Positions 51,548 to 60,345 of a stretch of DNA of 64,000 nt are shown here, in pieces (position 1 is the first letter of the stretch; every line of letters begins with the position of its first letter). This stretch comes from Pseudoxanthomonas suwonensis (lineage in GTDB: Bacteria; Pseudomonadota; Gammaproteobacteria; Xanthomonadales; Xanthomonadaceae), in the NCBI RefSeq assembly GCF_000972865.1, contig NZ_CP011144.1, positions 3,035,118 through 3,099,117 of the forward strand, given 5' to 3'. A model generated the notes under the pieces. It was not told the origin of the DNA. It saw only the letters and a list, made by a program, of their open reading frames with translations, and did not search any database. Position numbers and translations under genes: made by a program.

Positions 51548-51563
51548 AGCAGGAAGCGTGCCA
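51548..51563 (-). promoter_or_regulatory. Candidate sigma-54 (-24/-12) promoter of the csu operon
   Basis: On the minus strand TGGCACGCTTCCTGCT matches the consensus TGGCACG-N4-TTGCW at every defined position but one (C for T). GG and GC are 10 nt apart as required. Transcription would start near 51538, 45 nt before the major-pilin ATG. The rest of the 51494-51842 gap is AT-richer than its surroundings and may hold activator sites; none is identified. Confidence 0.6.
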
Positions 51564-51830
51564 ACTCTCTGACGCCAAGTCTCCCGGTCCCTGGAAGCAG
51601 GAATTGACGTCTTCGCCACATTCCTGAATAGGGATATGGTGACACAATCCTCACATGTGGAGCGGCCTATTCAGCAAAAAGTGACCTGCCGCGTCAGTCT
51701 TCTGGCGTTAATTGTTCAGGGACTTGGGTCAACTCTGGCAGGCGGCAGATGGCCGGGCCTTGATTAGCGTCAATTTCCCGGGTCTGGCGGGTTCGCTGGC
51801 ACCCGCGTTCAGGAAGCCCGCCGGATCGGC

Positions 51831-51836
51831 GATAAT
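51831..51836 (+). promoter_or_regulatory. Candidate -10 element of map
   Basis: GATAAT ends 6 nt before the map ATG, so the transcript may start at or next to the A of the start codon (51843). No ribosome site is visible, consistent with a leaderless message. Confidence 0.4.
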
Positions 51837-51842
51837 CCCGGC

Positions 51843-52643
51843 ATGACCCTGCACCTGAAGACCCCCGAGGAAATCGAGAAGATGCGCATCGCCGGCCGCC
51901 TGGCCGCCGAAGTGCTGGAAATGGTCGGCGCGCACGTGAAGCCGGGCGTGACCACCGAGGAACTGGACCGGATCTGCCACGACCACATCGTCAACGTGCA
52001 GGGCGCGATCCCGGCCAACGTCGGCTACCGGGGCTACCCGAAGACGACCTGCACCTCGGTCAACAACGTGATCTGCCACGGCATCCCCAGCCCTGGCAAG
52101 GTCCTCAAGGACGGCGACATCCTCAACATCGACGTCACCGTCATCAAGGACGGCTGGCACGGCGACACCAGCCGCATGTACTACGTCGGCACCCCGTCGG
52201 TGATGGCCAGGCGGCTGGTCGAGACCACCTTCGAGGCGATGTGGCGCGGCATCCGCGCCGTGAAGCCAGGCGCGACCCTCGGCGACATCGGCCACGCGAT
52301 CCAGAGCTACGCCGAAGCCGAGCGTTTCACCGTGGTGCGTGAGTACTGCGGCCACGGCATCGGCAAGGTCTACCACGACGAACCTCAGGTGCTGCACTAC
52401 GGCCGCCCTGGCGAGGGCATGCTGCTGCGGCCGGGGATGACCTTCACCATCGAGCCGATGATCAACGAGGGCACCCGCTACACCAAGGTCCTGCCCGACG
52501 GCTGGACCGTGGTGACCAAGGACCGCAAGCTCTCCGCGCAGTGGGAACACATGGTCGCGGTGACCGAGGACGGCGTGGACGTGCTGACGCTGGCCCCCGG
52601 CGACGTGTCCTTGCTGGCCGCTGGCCAGATGCCGCCGGCGTGA
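51843..52643 (+). CDS. map: Methionine aminopeptidase, type I
   Basis: 266 residues. Metal ligands are in NIDVTVIKDGWHGDTS (two Asp), CGHGIGK (His), FTIEPMIN (Glu) and SAQWEHMVAV (Glu); the substrate His is in VICHGIPS. It removes the initiator Met from new proteins. In relatives map stands next to rpsB; here the csu pilus genes lie between. Its stop overlaps the GTG of glnD. Confidence 0.97.
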   Translation: MTLHLKTPEEIEKMRIAGRLAAEVLEMVGAHVKPGVTTEELDRICHDHIVNVQGAIPANVGYRGYPKTTCTSVNNVICHGIPSPGKVLKDGDILNIDVTVIKDGWHGDTSRMYYVGTPSVMARRLVETTFEAMWRGIRAVKPGATLGDIGHAIQSYAEAERFTVVREYCGHGIGKVYHDEPQVLHYGRPGEGMLLRPGMTFTIEPMINEGTRYTKVLPDGWTVVTKDRKLSAQWEHMVAVTEDGVDVLTLAPGDVSLLAAGQMPPA

Positions 52644-55305
52644 GCGCAGGCATGGGCGCCGGTCCGTTGGCCGCCGACGCCCCGGGCGGGCAGGCGCCGG
52701 CGGGCGACGCCGGCTGGGCGGCCCGCGCCCGCGAACTGCTCAACCACGGCGACGCGCGCCTGCTCAAGCGCTACGACCGCGAGGTCGACATCGACCGCCT
52801 GCTGGCGCTGCGCGCGCGGCTGGTCGACGACCTGCTGCGGCGCGCCTGGCACCACTGCGTGCCCGACGACGCGGCGCTGTCGCTGATCGCGGTCGGCGGC
52901 TACGGCCGCGGCGAGCTGTTCCCGCGCTCGGACATCGACCTGCTGGTGCTGGCCGAACCGGAGGCGCAGCAGGCGCACCAGGCGGCGCTGTCGCGCTTCT
53001 TCGCGCTGCTGTGGGACACCGGCCTGCCGGTCGGCCACGCGGTGCGCTCGGCTGCCGAATGCACCGCCGCGGCCGCCGACCAGACGGTGATGACCGCGCT
53101 GCTCGAGGCGCGCCCGGTGGCGGCCGGGCCGGAGGCCATGGCGGCGCTGGCCGAGGCGATCGCGCCGCAGCGGATCTGGCCGCCGCGCGAGTTCTTCCTG
53201 GCCAAGCGCGAAGAGCTGCAGGCCCGCCACCGCCGCTACGGTGACACCTCCGACAACCTCGAGCCGAACATCAAGGACGGCCCGGGCGGCCTGCGCGACC
53301 TGCACACGCTGGGCTGGATGGCGCAGCGCGCGTTCGGCGTGCGCGACCTGGAGGCGCTGGTCAGCCTGGGCCAGCTCGGCCCGGACGAGGCCGCGGCGCT
53401 GGTGCGCGAGCGGCGTTCACTGGGGCGGCTGCGCTTCGGCCTGCACCTGGTCGCCGGGCGGCCGGAGGAGCGCCTGCGCTTCGACTACCAGAAGGCGCTG
53501 GCCGAGCGCCTGGGCTACCAGGACGACGAGCACAGCCTCGGCGTCGAGAAGATGATGCAGGGCTTCTACCGCAGCGCGGCGATCGTGCGCCGGATCAGCG
53601 ACCGGCTGCTGCAGCGCTTCGAGGAGACCTTCGACGGCGAGGCCGTGCCGGAGTCGCTGAACCCGGACTTCGTGCTGCGCCGCGGCTACCTGGCCGCCGC
53701 CGCGTCGTACTGGCCGGAAGCGGACCTGCGCGAGGTGCTGGCGCTGTTCTCGACCTGGGCCGCGCACCCGGAAGTGCGCGGCCTGCACTCGCAGACCGCG
53801 CGCGCACTGGCCGAGTCGCTGAAGCGGCTGCCGGCCTACGACGAGGCCGGCCCGGCCGCGCGCGCGCGCTTCATGGCCCTGCTGCGCGGGCCGCGACCGG
53901 TGGAGACACTGACCCGGATGGCGCGGCTGGGCGTGCTCGGCCAGTACCTGCCGGCGTTTGCGCAGGTCTCCGGGCGCATGCAGTTCGACCTGTTCCACGT
54001 CTACACCGTCGACCAGCACACGCTGATGGTGCTGAAGAACATCGCCGGTTTCGCCAGTGGCATGGCGGACGAGCGCTTCTCGATCGCGCACGAGGTCTGG
54101 CCGCGGCTGCGCAAGCCCGAACTGCTGCTGCTGGCCGGCCTGTTCCACGACATCGCCAAGGGTCGCGGCGGCGACCACTCCGAACTGGGTGCGGTCGACG
54201 CGCGCGAGTTCTGCGCCGCGCACGGGCTCAGCGAGGCCGACACCGGCCTGGTGGTGTGGCTGGTCGAGCAGCACCTGCGCATGTCGATGACCTCGCAGAA
54301 GCAGGACATCTCCGATCCGGACGTGGTCCGTGCCTTCGCCACCCTGGTCGGCGACCGCGAGCGGCTGGACTACCTGTACCTGCTGACCTGCGCCGACATC
54401 GCCGGCACCAGCCCCAAGCTGTGGAACGCGTGGAAGGACCGGCTGCTGGCCGACCTGTACCTGGCCACCCGCCGGGCGCTGCGCGAGGGCCTGGAGATGC
54501 CGGTGGCCGCCGAGGCGCGCGCGGTCGAGGCGCGCGAGGCCACCCGCGAACTGATGTGCGATCAGGGCTACGACGACGGCACCATTGGCCGCCAGTTCGC
54601 CGAGATGCCCGACGAGAGCTTCCTGCGTTTCCGCCCCGAGCAGCTGGCCTGGCAGGCCGCCGCGCTGGTCGATGTGCGGATGGGCGATACCCAGGTGGCG
54701 GTGCGTCCCGTCGGTGGCCAGGCCGGCGCACAGGGTGGGGCGCTGGAGGTGTTCGTGCATTCGCCCGACCGCGACGGCCTGTTCGCCGCGATCGTCGCCA
54801 CCCTCGACCGCCACGGCTACGGCGTGCACCAGGCGCGGATCCTGATGGGCCCGCACGGCACCGTGTTCGACACCTTCGAGGTGTTGCCGGCCGACAGCTT
54901 CGCCAGCGGCGATCCGCTGCAGCTGGAACGGGCGCTGCGTCAGGCCCTGTCCGGCGCGCTGGAGAACGTGCGCGCGCCGCGCCGGGCCGCGCCGCGGCAG
55001 CTGCGCCACTTCCGCTTCGCGCCGAAGGTGGAGTTCAGCACCACTACCGACGGCCGCCGCAGCCTGTTCGGCCTGGTCTGCCCGGATCGCCCCGGGCTGC
55101 TCGCCGACGTCGCCCAGGCACTGCGCGCCCGCCGGCTGCGCGTGCACGACGCGCGCATCGCCACCTTCGGCGAGCGCGTGGAGGACCTGTTCCAGATCAC
55201 CGACGAACACGACCAGCCGCTGGACGCTGCCGCGCAGGATGCCCTGCGCGCCGAGCTGCGCGCGCGGCTGGACCCCGACAGCCCAACGACCGGAGCCCCC
55301 CGCTG

Positions 55306-55306
<1 letters not shown>
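52640..55306 (+). CDS. glnD: [Protein-PII] uridylyltransferase / uridylyl-removing enzyme
   Basis: 888 residues from GTG 52640, which overlaps the map stop (GTGA); ATG 52652 is the alternative. Domains in order: nucleotidyltransferase ([19 protein letters not shown]), the GlnD helical linker ([20 protein letters not shown]), the HD hydrolase ([18 protein letters not shown]) and two C-terminal ACT domains ([40 protein letters not shown]). It senses glutamine and modifies PII (GlnB/GlnK), controlling nitrogen assimilation. The stop overlaps the dapD ATG. Confidence 0.96.
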
Positions 55307-56205
<899 letters not shown>

Positions 56206-56283
56206 TCGCTCTTTTCTTATCCCTCCAAGATAAAACCTGTCCTTACATACCTTGGATTGCCCGAAAGGCGGACCGGCATTTTT

Positions 56284-56483
56284 CTTCTCCCTCCGGGAGA
56301 AGGTGCCCCGAAGGGGCGGATGAGGGTACGGTTTCCCAGCACCGGTTCCGGTTCGCAGGCGCCCGACCCTCACCCCAACCCCCGCTCCGCGCCCCGGCCC
56401 TCGCGTGGACGCGAGGGCGCTCAGTGGACCGCGAACCTGCGGTTCGCAAACGGTCCCCTTCGCCCCAGAGGGAGAGGGGCTTT
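56284..56483 (+). repeat. Family C repeat, second copy, with a related inverted part
   Basis: The 56284-56331 part repeats the pyrG-eno element: TTCTCCC-TCC-GGGAGAA and a second hairpin GCCCC-GAA-GGGGC, whose stem differs from GGCGC/GCGCC but still pairs. A related inverted stretch follows (CGCCCCAGAGGGAGAGGGG, ending 56480). This accounts for nearly all of the 56206-56507 gap; no gene is seen. Confidence 0.7.
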
Positions 56484-56507
56484 TGACAGCAAGAATCCGG
56501 AATCCCG

Positions 56508-56858
56508 ATGACCACGATCTACGGCCTGAAGAACTGCGACACCTGCAAGAAGGCCACCAAGTGGCTGGACCGCTTCGGCGTGGCGTACACCTTCGTCGAC
56601 TACCGCGACAGCAAGCCCTCGCCGGAGACGCTGGTGGAATGGGCGGGCAGGGCCGGCGGCTTCGACGCGCTGGTCAACAAGTCCTCCACCACCTGGCGGC
56701 AGCTGCCGGACAACCGCAAGTCGCCCGGCAGCGAGGCCGAATGGAAGCTGCTGCTGCGCGAGCATCCGCAGCTGGTCCGGCGGCCGGTGGTGGTCAAGGA
56801 CGATGGCGCCTTCAGCCAGGGTTTCTCCGACAACGGTTTCAAGAAGTTGTTCGGATAA
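56508..56858 (+). CDS. yffB: ArsC/Spx-family protein YffB
   Basis: 116 residues. Thioredoxin-like ArsC fold with a CxxC ([13 protein letters not shown]), [11 protein letters not shown], and [18 protein letters not shown]. It resembles E. coli YffB, whose gene also lies directly before dapE. The biochemical role is not settled (glutathione-dependent reductase activity has been suggested); arsenate reduction should not be assumed. A REPIN separates it from dapE. Confidence 0.88.
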   Translation: MTTIYGLKNCDTCKKATKWLDRFGVAYTFVDYRDSKPSPETLVEWAGRAGGFDALVNKSSTTWRQLPDNRKSPGSEAEWKLLLREHPQLVRRPVVVKDDGAFSQGFSDNGFKKLFG

Positions 56859-56882
56859 CCATCCCGCTACCGTTTCCCACTG

Positions 56883-56978
56883 TTGTAGGAGCCGATTCAT
56901 CGGCGACCCGACACCGTCGGCACAGGCGACGCCCTCGTCATCCCGACGCCCGTATCGCCGTCATGCCGGCTCCTACAA
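56883..56978 (+). repeat. REPIN between yffB and dapE
   Basis: Left arm TTGTAGGAGCCGATTCATCG (stem GCCGA/TCGGC) and right arm ending GCCGGCTCCTACAA (stem GCCG/CGGC) are different but each self-complementary. The core orientation is as in the 18109 copy. Confidence 0.85.
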
Positions 56979-57029
56979 GAAGCTGCGGCGGCTGGTGCTC
57001 CCGCAAGAGCCGGCCGGGCCGGCCTCGCC

Positions 57030-57035
57030 TACAAT
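57030..57035 (+). promoter_or_regulatory. Candidate -10 element of dapE
   Basis: TACAAT lies 30 nt before the dapE ATG, just beyond the REPIN, suggesting a separate dapE promoter. No clear -35 is present. Confidence 0.35.
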
Positions 57036-57064
57036 GCCGCAGCCCTTCCACCCGGCGAGCGCCG

Positions 57065-58195
57065 ATGAGCGATGTGCTTGAACTGGCGCGCGAATTGATC
57101 GCGCGTCCTTCCGTCACCCCCGACGACGCCGGCTGCCAGGCGCTGCTCGCCGCGCGCCTGCAGCGCGCCGGCTTCGCCTGCGAGCACTTGCGCTTCGGCG
57201 AGGTCGACAACCTCTGGGCCACGCACGGCAGCGGCGCGCCGGTGCTGGTCCTGCTCGGCCATACCGACGTGGTGCCGCCCGGCCCGCGCGAAGCCTGGAG
57301 CAGCGATCCGTTCGCGCCGGAAATCCGCAACGGCGTGCTGTACGGCCGTGGCGCGGCGGACATGAAGGGCAGCGTGGCCGCGTTCGCGGTCGCCGCCGAG
57401 CGGTTCGTGGCGGCGCATCCGGAGCATCCCGGCACGCTGGCCATCCTGCTCACCTCGGACGAGGAAGGCGACGCCATCGACGGCGTGCGACGGGTCGCCG
57501 ACCTGTTCCGCGAGCGCGGCCAGCGCATCGACTGGTGCATTACCGGCGAACCGTCCTCGACCGCCAGGCTCGGCGACCTGCTGCGCGTGGGCCGCCGTGG
57601 CAGCCTGTCGGGCACGCTGACGGTGAAGGGTGTGCAGGGCCACGTCGCCTATCCGCACAAGGCGCGCAACCCGATCCACCAGGCCGCGCCGGCGCTGGCC
57701 GAACTCGTCGGGCAGGTCTGGGATGGAGGCTATGAGAGCTTCCCGCCGACCTCGCTGCAGATCAGCAATATCCACGCCGGCACCGGCGCCAACAACGTCA
57801 TCCCCGGCGAACTGCAGGTGCTGTTCAACCTGCGCTACAACCCGCACTGGAATGCGCCGGCACTGGAGGCGGAGATCGCCGCGCTGCTGGACCGGCACGG
57901 CCTGGAGTACGAACTGCGCTGGCACCGCAGCGGCGAGCCGTTCTACACGCCCGAGGGCCGGCTGCGCGCGGTCGCGCGCGAAGTGCTGGGCCAGTTTGCC
58001 GGCGAGCCGCCGGAGGAGAGCACCGGCGGCGGAACCTCCGACGCCCGCTTCATCGCGCCGCTGGGTGCGCAGTGCATCGAGATCGGCCCGGTCAACGCCA
58101 GCATCCACCAGGTCGACGAGCACGTATCAGTCGCCGATCTGGAGGCGCTGCCCGCCCTCTACGGCCGCCTGGTCGAACGCCTGCTGTTGTTGTAG
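57065..58195 (+). CDS. dapE: Succinyl-diaminopimelate desuccinylase
   Basis: 376 residues, M20 metallopeptidase family. Metal and catalytic motifs: [12 protein letters not shown] (His, Asp), [14 protein letters not shown] (Asp), [12 protein letters not shown] (Glu-Glu), and the C-terminal [11 protein letters not shown] and NASIHQVDE. It releases succinate from N-succinyl-L,L-DAP, completing the step begun by DapD. The last codons are CTG TTG TTG TAG; this TAG belongs to the GTAG of the next REPIN. Confidence 0.96.
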   Translation: MSDVLELARELIARPSVTPDDAGCQALLAARLQRAGFACEHLRFGEVDNLWATHGSGAPVLVLLGHTDVVPPGPREAWSSDPFAPEIRNGVLYGRGAADMKGSVAAFAVAAERFVAAHPEHPGTLAILLTSDEEGDAIDGVRRVADLFRERGQRIDWCITGEPSSTARLGDLLRVGRRGSLSGTLTVKGVQGHVAYPHKARNPIHQAAPALAELVGQVWDGGYESFPPTSLQISNIHAGTGANNVIPGELQVLFNLRYNPHWNAPALEAEIAALLDRHGLEYELRWHRSGEPFYTPEGRLRAVAREVLGQFAGEPPEESTGGGTSDARFIAPLGAQCIEIGPVNASIHQVDEHVSVADLEALPALYGRLVERLLLL

Positions 58196-58288
58196 GAGCC
58201 GGCATGACGGCGACACGGGCGTCGGAATCGCGAGGGCGTCGCCTGTGCCGACGGCGTCGTGTCGCCGGCTGAACCCGGCTCCTACAAC
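58190..58288 (+). repeat. REPIN overlapping the dapE stop codon
   Basis: Left arm (stem GCCG-GCATGA-CGGC) and right arm (stem GCCGG-CTGAAC-CCGGC) are different REP subtypes. The GTAG includes the dapE stop (58193-58195). It separates dapE from the convergent ABC1-kinase gene. Confidence 0.88.
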
Positions 58289-58307
58289 AGCAGGTTGGGC
58301 GAGGCGC

Positions 58308-59981
58308 CTAGTGCGGCCCGTGCTGCTCGTTCGGCCTGGCCTTGCGGTCGCGCAGCAGGGCGCTGAGGGCGATCGTCAGTCCCAGTACCGCCGCGATCAG
58401 GAACAGCACCACCGCCAGCGCCGGATAGCCGAACAGCTGCGCCTTGGTCTCCACCCGCATCAGCATCGCCGACGAGATCAGCAGCGCGGCGGTGACCACC
58501 GCGGCGGCGATGCGGTTGGCGATCTTCTGCATGTTCTCCATCAGCCGCGAGTGCTCCAGGCCCTCGAGGCGTACCTGCAGCCGGTTCTCGGCCAGCAGCG
58601 ACAGCACGTCGGAGATCTTGCGCGGTGCGTCGCGCAGCAGGCCCTGCACCTCGAGCGCCTCGCTGGCCAGGTTGGCGCTGGTGAAGGAGCGGCGCAGTTG
58701 CGCACGCATGATCGACTGCAGGTGCGACTCGACCAGCGTGCGCACGTCCATCTGCGGGTTCAGCGCGTCGGCGACCCGTTCCAGATTGAGCAGGGTTTTG
58801 CCCAGCAGGCTGATCTCGGCCGGCACGCGCAGGCCGTGCTCGGCGGCGCAGCCGACCAGCTCCAGCAGCAGCCGGCCCTCGGAGGTGCGCTTGCCGCCGG
58901 TGGCGTAGCGCGCGACCAGCTGGCCGGTGTCGCGGTTGAAGGCGACATCGTCGAACTGCTCCAGCCGCGTGCCGATCGCGACCAGCTCGCGCGCCACGTC
59001 CTCGCCGCGCGCGTCCACCGCCGCGAACAGCAGCTTGAGCAGGCGCTCGCGCATGCGCGGCGGCACCTGCGCGACCATGCCCAGGTCGATCAGCGCCAGG
59101 CGCCCGTCCTCGCACAGCAGCACGTTGCCCGGGTGCGGGTCGGCATGGATGTCGCCGTTCACGAACACCTGGTCCAGGTAGGCATGCATCAGTTCGGCCG
59201 CCGGCGTGGCCAGGTCCAGCTCGGTGCGGCGCAGGCCGGAGATGGTGGTGACCTTGACGCCATGGACCAGTTCCATGGTCAGCACGCGCGAGGTGCACAG
59301 GCCCCAGAGCGGCGCCGGCACGTACAGGTTCGGGTAGGCGGCCAGGTGCTCGCGGAAGCGATCCAGGTTCTCTGCCTCGCGCCGGTAGTCCAGCTCCAGC
59401 AGCAGGATCTTGCGGAACTCGGCGATCCAGCCGGCGAAGTGCATGCGCCGGCCAGTCTCGGTCAGCGCGTCGGCGGTGCCGGCCAACCCTGACAGCACCT
59501 CCAGGTCCAGGCGGATGGCCGCGTCCATGCCCGGGCGCTGCACCTTCACCGCGACCTCGCGGCCGTCGCGCAGGGTGGCGCGGTGCACCTGCGCCAGCGA
59601 GGCGGCGGCCAGCGGCACCGGGTCGAAGGACAGGAACAGCCGGTTGAGCTTGGCGCCCAGCTCGTCCTCGACGATCTTCTCGACCACCGCGGTGTCCACC
59701 GGCGCGACCTCGTCCTGGATCCGGTCCAGTGCGTCGATGTAGGCCGGCGGCACCAGGTCCGGGCGGGTGGACAGCGACTGGCCGAGCTTGATGAAGGCCG
59801 GGCCCAGCGATTCCAGGTCGGCGGCGAAGGCCTGCGCCTCGGCGATGCCCGACGCGTCGGCGATGGTCGGCTCGACCGGCGGTGCGTGGCTCCAGTCCAG
59901 GCCGGTCAGCACCCGCCGGTGCCGGGCCAGGCGGGCGACGACCTGGGCGGTGCGGGCGAGGCGGTGGGTGGTATCGGGCAC
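58308..59981 (-). CDS. AarF/ABC1/UbiB-family kinase-like protein
   Basis: 557 residues from a GTG. The unusual-kinase motifs are all present: the KxGQ motif in PAFIKLGQSLSTRPDL, the Ala-rich loop in PLAAASLAQVHRATL, VAVKVQRPGM, and the catalytic NGDIHADPHPGNVLL with LIDLGMVAQV. Two hydrophobic segments lie at the C-terminus (IAAAVVTAALLISSAMLM and ALAVVLFLIAAVLGLTIALS). UbiB helps ubiquinone synthesis or transport, but no other ubi gene is here and this may be a paralogue, so no symbol is given. It is convergent with dapE and divergent from the asnB leader. Confidence 0.88.
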   Translation of the reverse strand: MPDTTHRLARTAQVVARLARHRRVLTGLDWSHAPPVEPTIADASGIAEAQAFAADLESLGPAFIKLGQSLSTRPDLVPPAYIDALDRIQDEVAPVDTAVVEKIVEDELGAKLNRLFLSFDPVPLAAASLAQVHRATLRDGREVAVKVQRPGMDAAIRLDLEVLSGLAGTADALTETGRRMHFAGWIAEFRKILLLELDYRREAENLDRFREHLAAYPNLYVPAPLWGLCTSRVLTMELVHGVKVTTISGLRRTELDLATPAAELMHAYLDQVFVNGDIHADPHPGNVLLCEDGRLALIDLGMVAQVPPRMRERLLKLLFAAVDARGEDVARELVAIGTRLEQFDDVAFNRDTGQLVARYATGGKRTSEGRLLLELVGCAAEHGLRVPAEISLLGKTLLNLERVADALNPQMDVRTLVESHLQSIMRAQLRRSFTSANLASEALEVQGLLRDAPRKISDVLSLLAENRLQVRLEGLEHSRLMENMQKIANRIAAAVVTAALLISSAMLMRVETKAQLFGYPALAVVLFLIAAVLGLTIALSALLRDRKARPNEQHGPH

Positions 59982-60081
59982 GGCGCTTTCCCTGTACAGG
60001 TCCCCGCCCGGTGGGCGGCATGCAGTCGTCGGGAGTATTGGACGGCGGATGTGAGCGCCTTGTCAGTTGCCCCTGCAACGG

Positions 60082-60111
60082 TTGCGGGGCCGCCGCGGGC
60101 CGGGTTAGTGT
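60082..60111 (+). promoter_or_regulatory. Candidate promoter of the asnB leader
   Basis: TTGCGG (60082-60087) and TAGTGT (60106-60111) are 18 nt apart. Transcription would start near 60118, the A of the leader ATG. An imperfect inverted repeat (GCCCC-T-GCAA/TTGC-GGGGC, 60069-60090) overlaps the -35 and could be an operator. Confidence 0.4.
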
Positions 60112-60117
60112 CGGCCC

Positions 60118-60216
60118 ATGCTCTCCACCCGCCGCGCCAATCCGGTCAATCGCAACCGCAACAACAATGCGGTCAATAACCGTGCGCGGCCGATGCGGGA
60201 GCGTGAGCGGGGCTAG
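60118..60216 (+). CDS. Asn-rich leader peptide of the asnB attenuator
   Basis: A 32-codon frame, ATG to TAG. The first seven residues are MLSTRRA, then residues 8-21 read NPVNRNRNNNAVNN: eight Asn in 14 codons (four AAT, four AAC). The end is Arg/Glu-rich. No ribosome site precedes the ATG, and a -10 box ends 6 nt before it, so the message may be leaderless. Downstream lie an antiterminator segment, a strong terminator, and asnB. This is the layout of a leader whose translation senses the supply of charged tRNA-Asn. Confidence 0.82.
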   Translation: MLSTRRANPVNRNRNNNAVNNRARPMRERERG

Positions 60217-60270
60217 AGCAGCGACAGCCCGGTCACCACGAAACCCGCATCGGCCGATGCGGGTTTTTTT
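60188..60270 (+). promoter_or_regulatory. Attenuator of asnB: antiterminator/terminator switch
   Basis: Segment 3 (60244-60255, CCCGCATCGGCC) is complementary over 12 nt to two identical sequences GGCCGATGCGGG: segment 2 at 60188-60199 inside the leader frame, and segment 4 at 60252-60263. Pairing 2:3 gives the antiterminator; pairing 3:4 gives the terminator (palindrome 60241-60266, AAACCCGCATCGG/CCGATGCGGGTTT, with T7 at 60264-60270). A ribosome stalled on the Asn codons would leave segment 2 free; one that reaches the stop at 60216 would disturb it. asnB starts 76 nt after the T-run. Confidence 0.85.
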
Positions 60271-60345
60271 GTGCCCGGAGCAGGCGCCGCGTGGCCGCGA
60301 TCGATGCACGGATACGTATCACCACCCACACCCAGGAGTCTTCGC

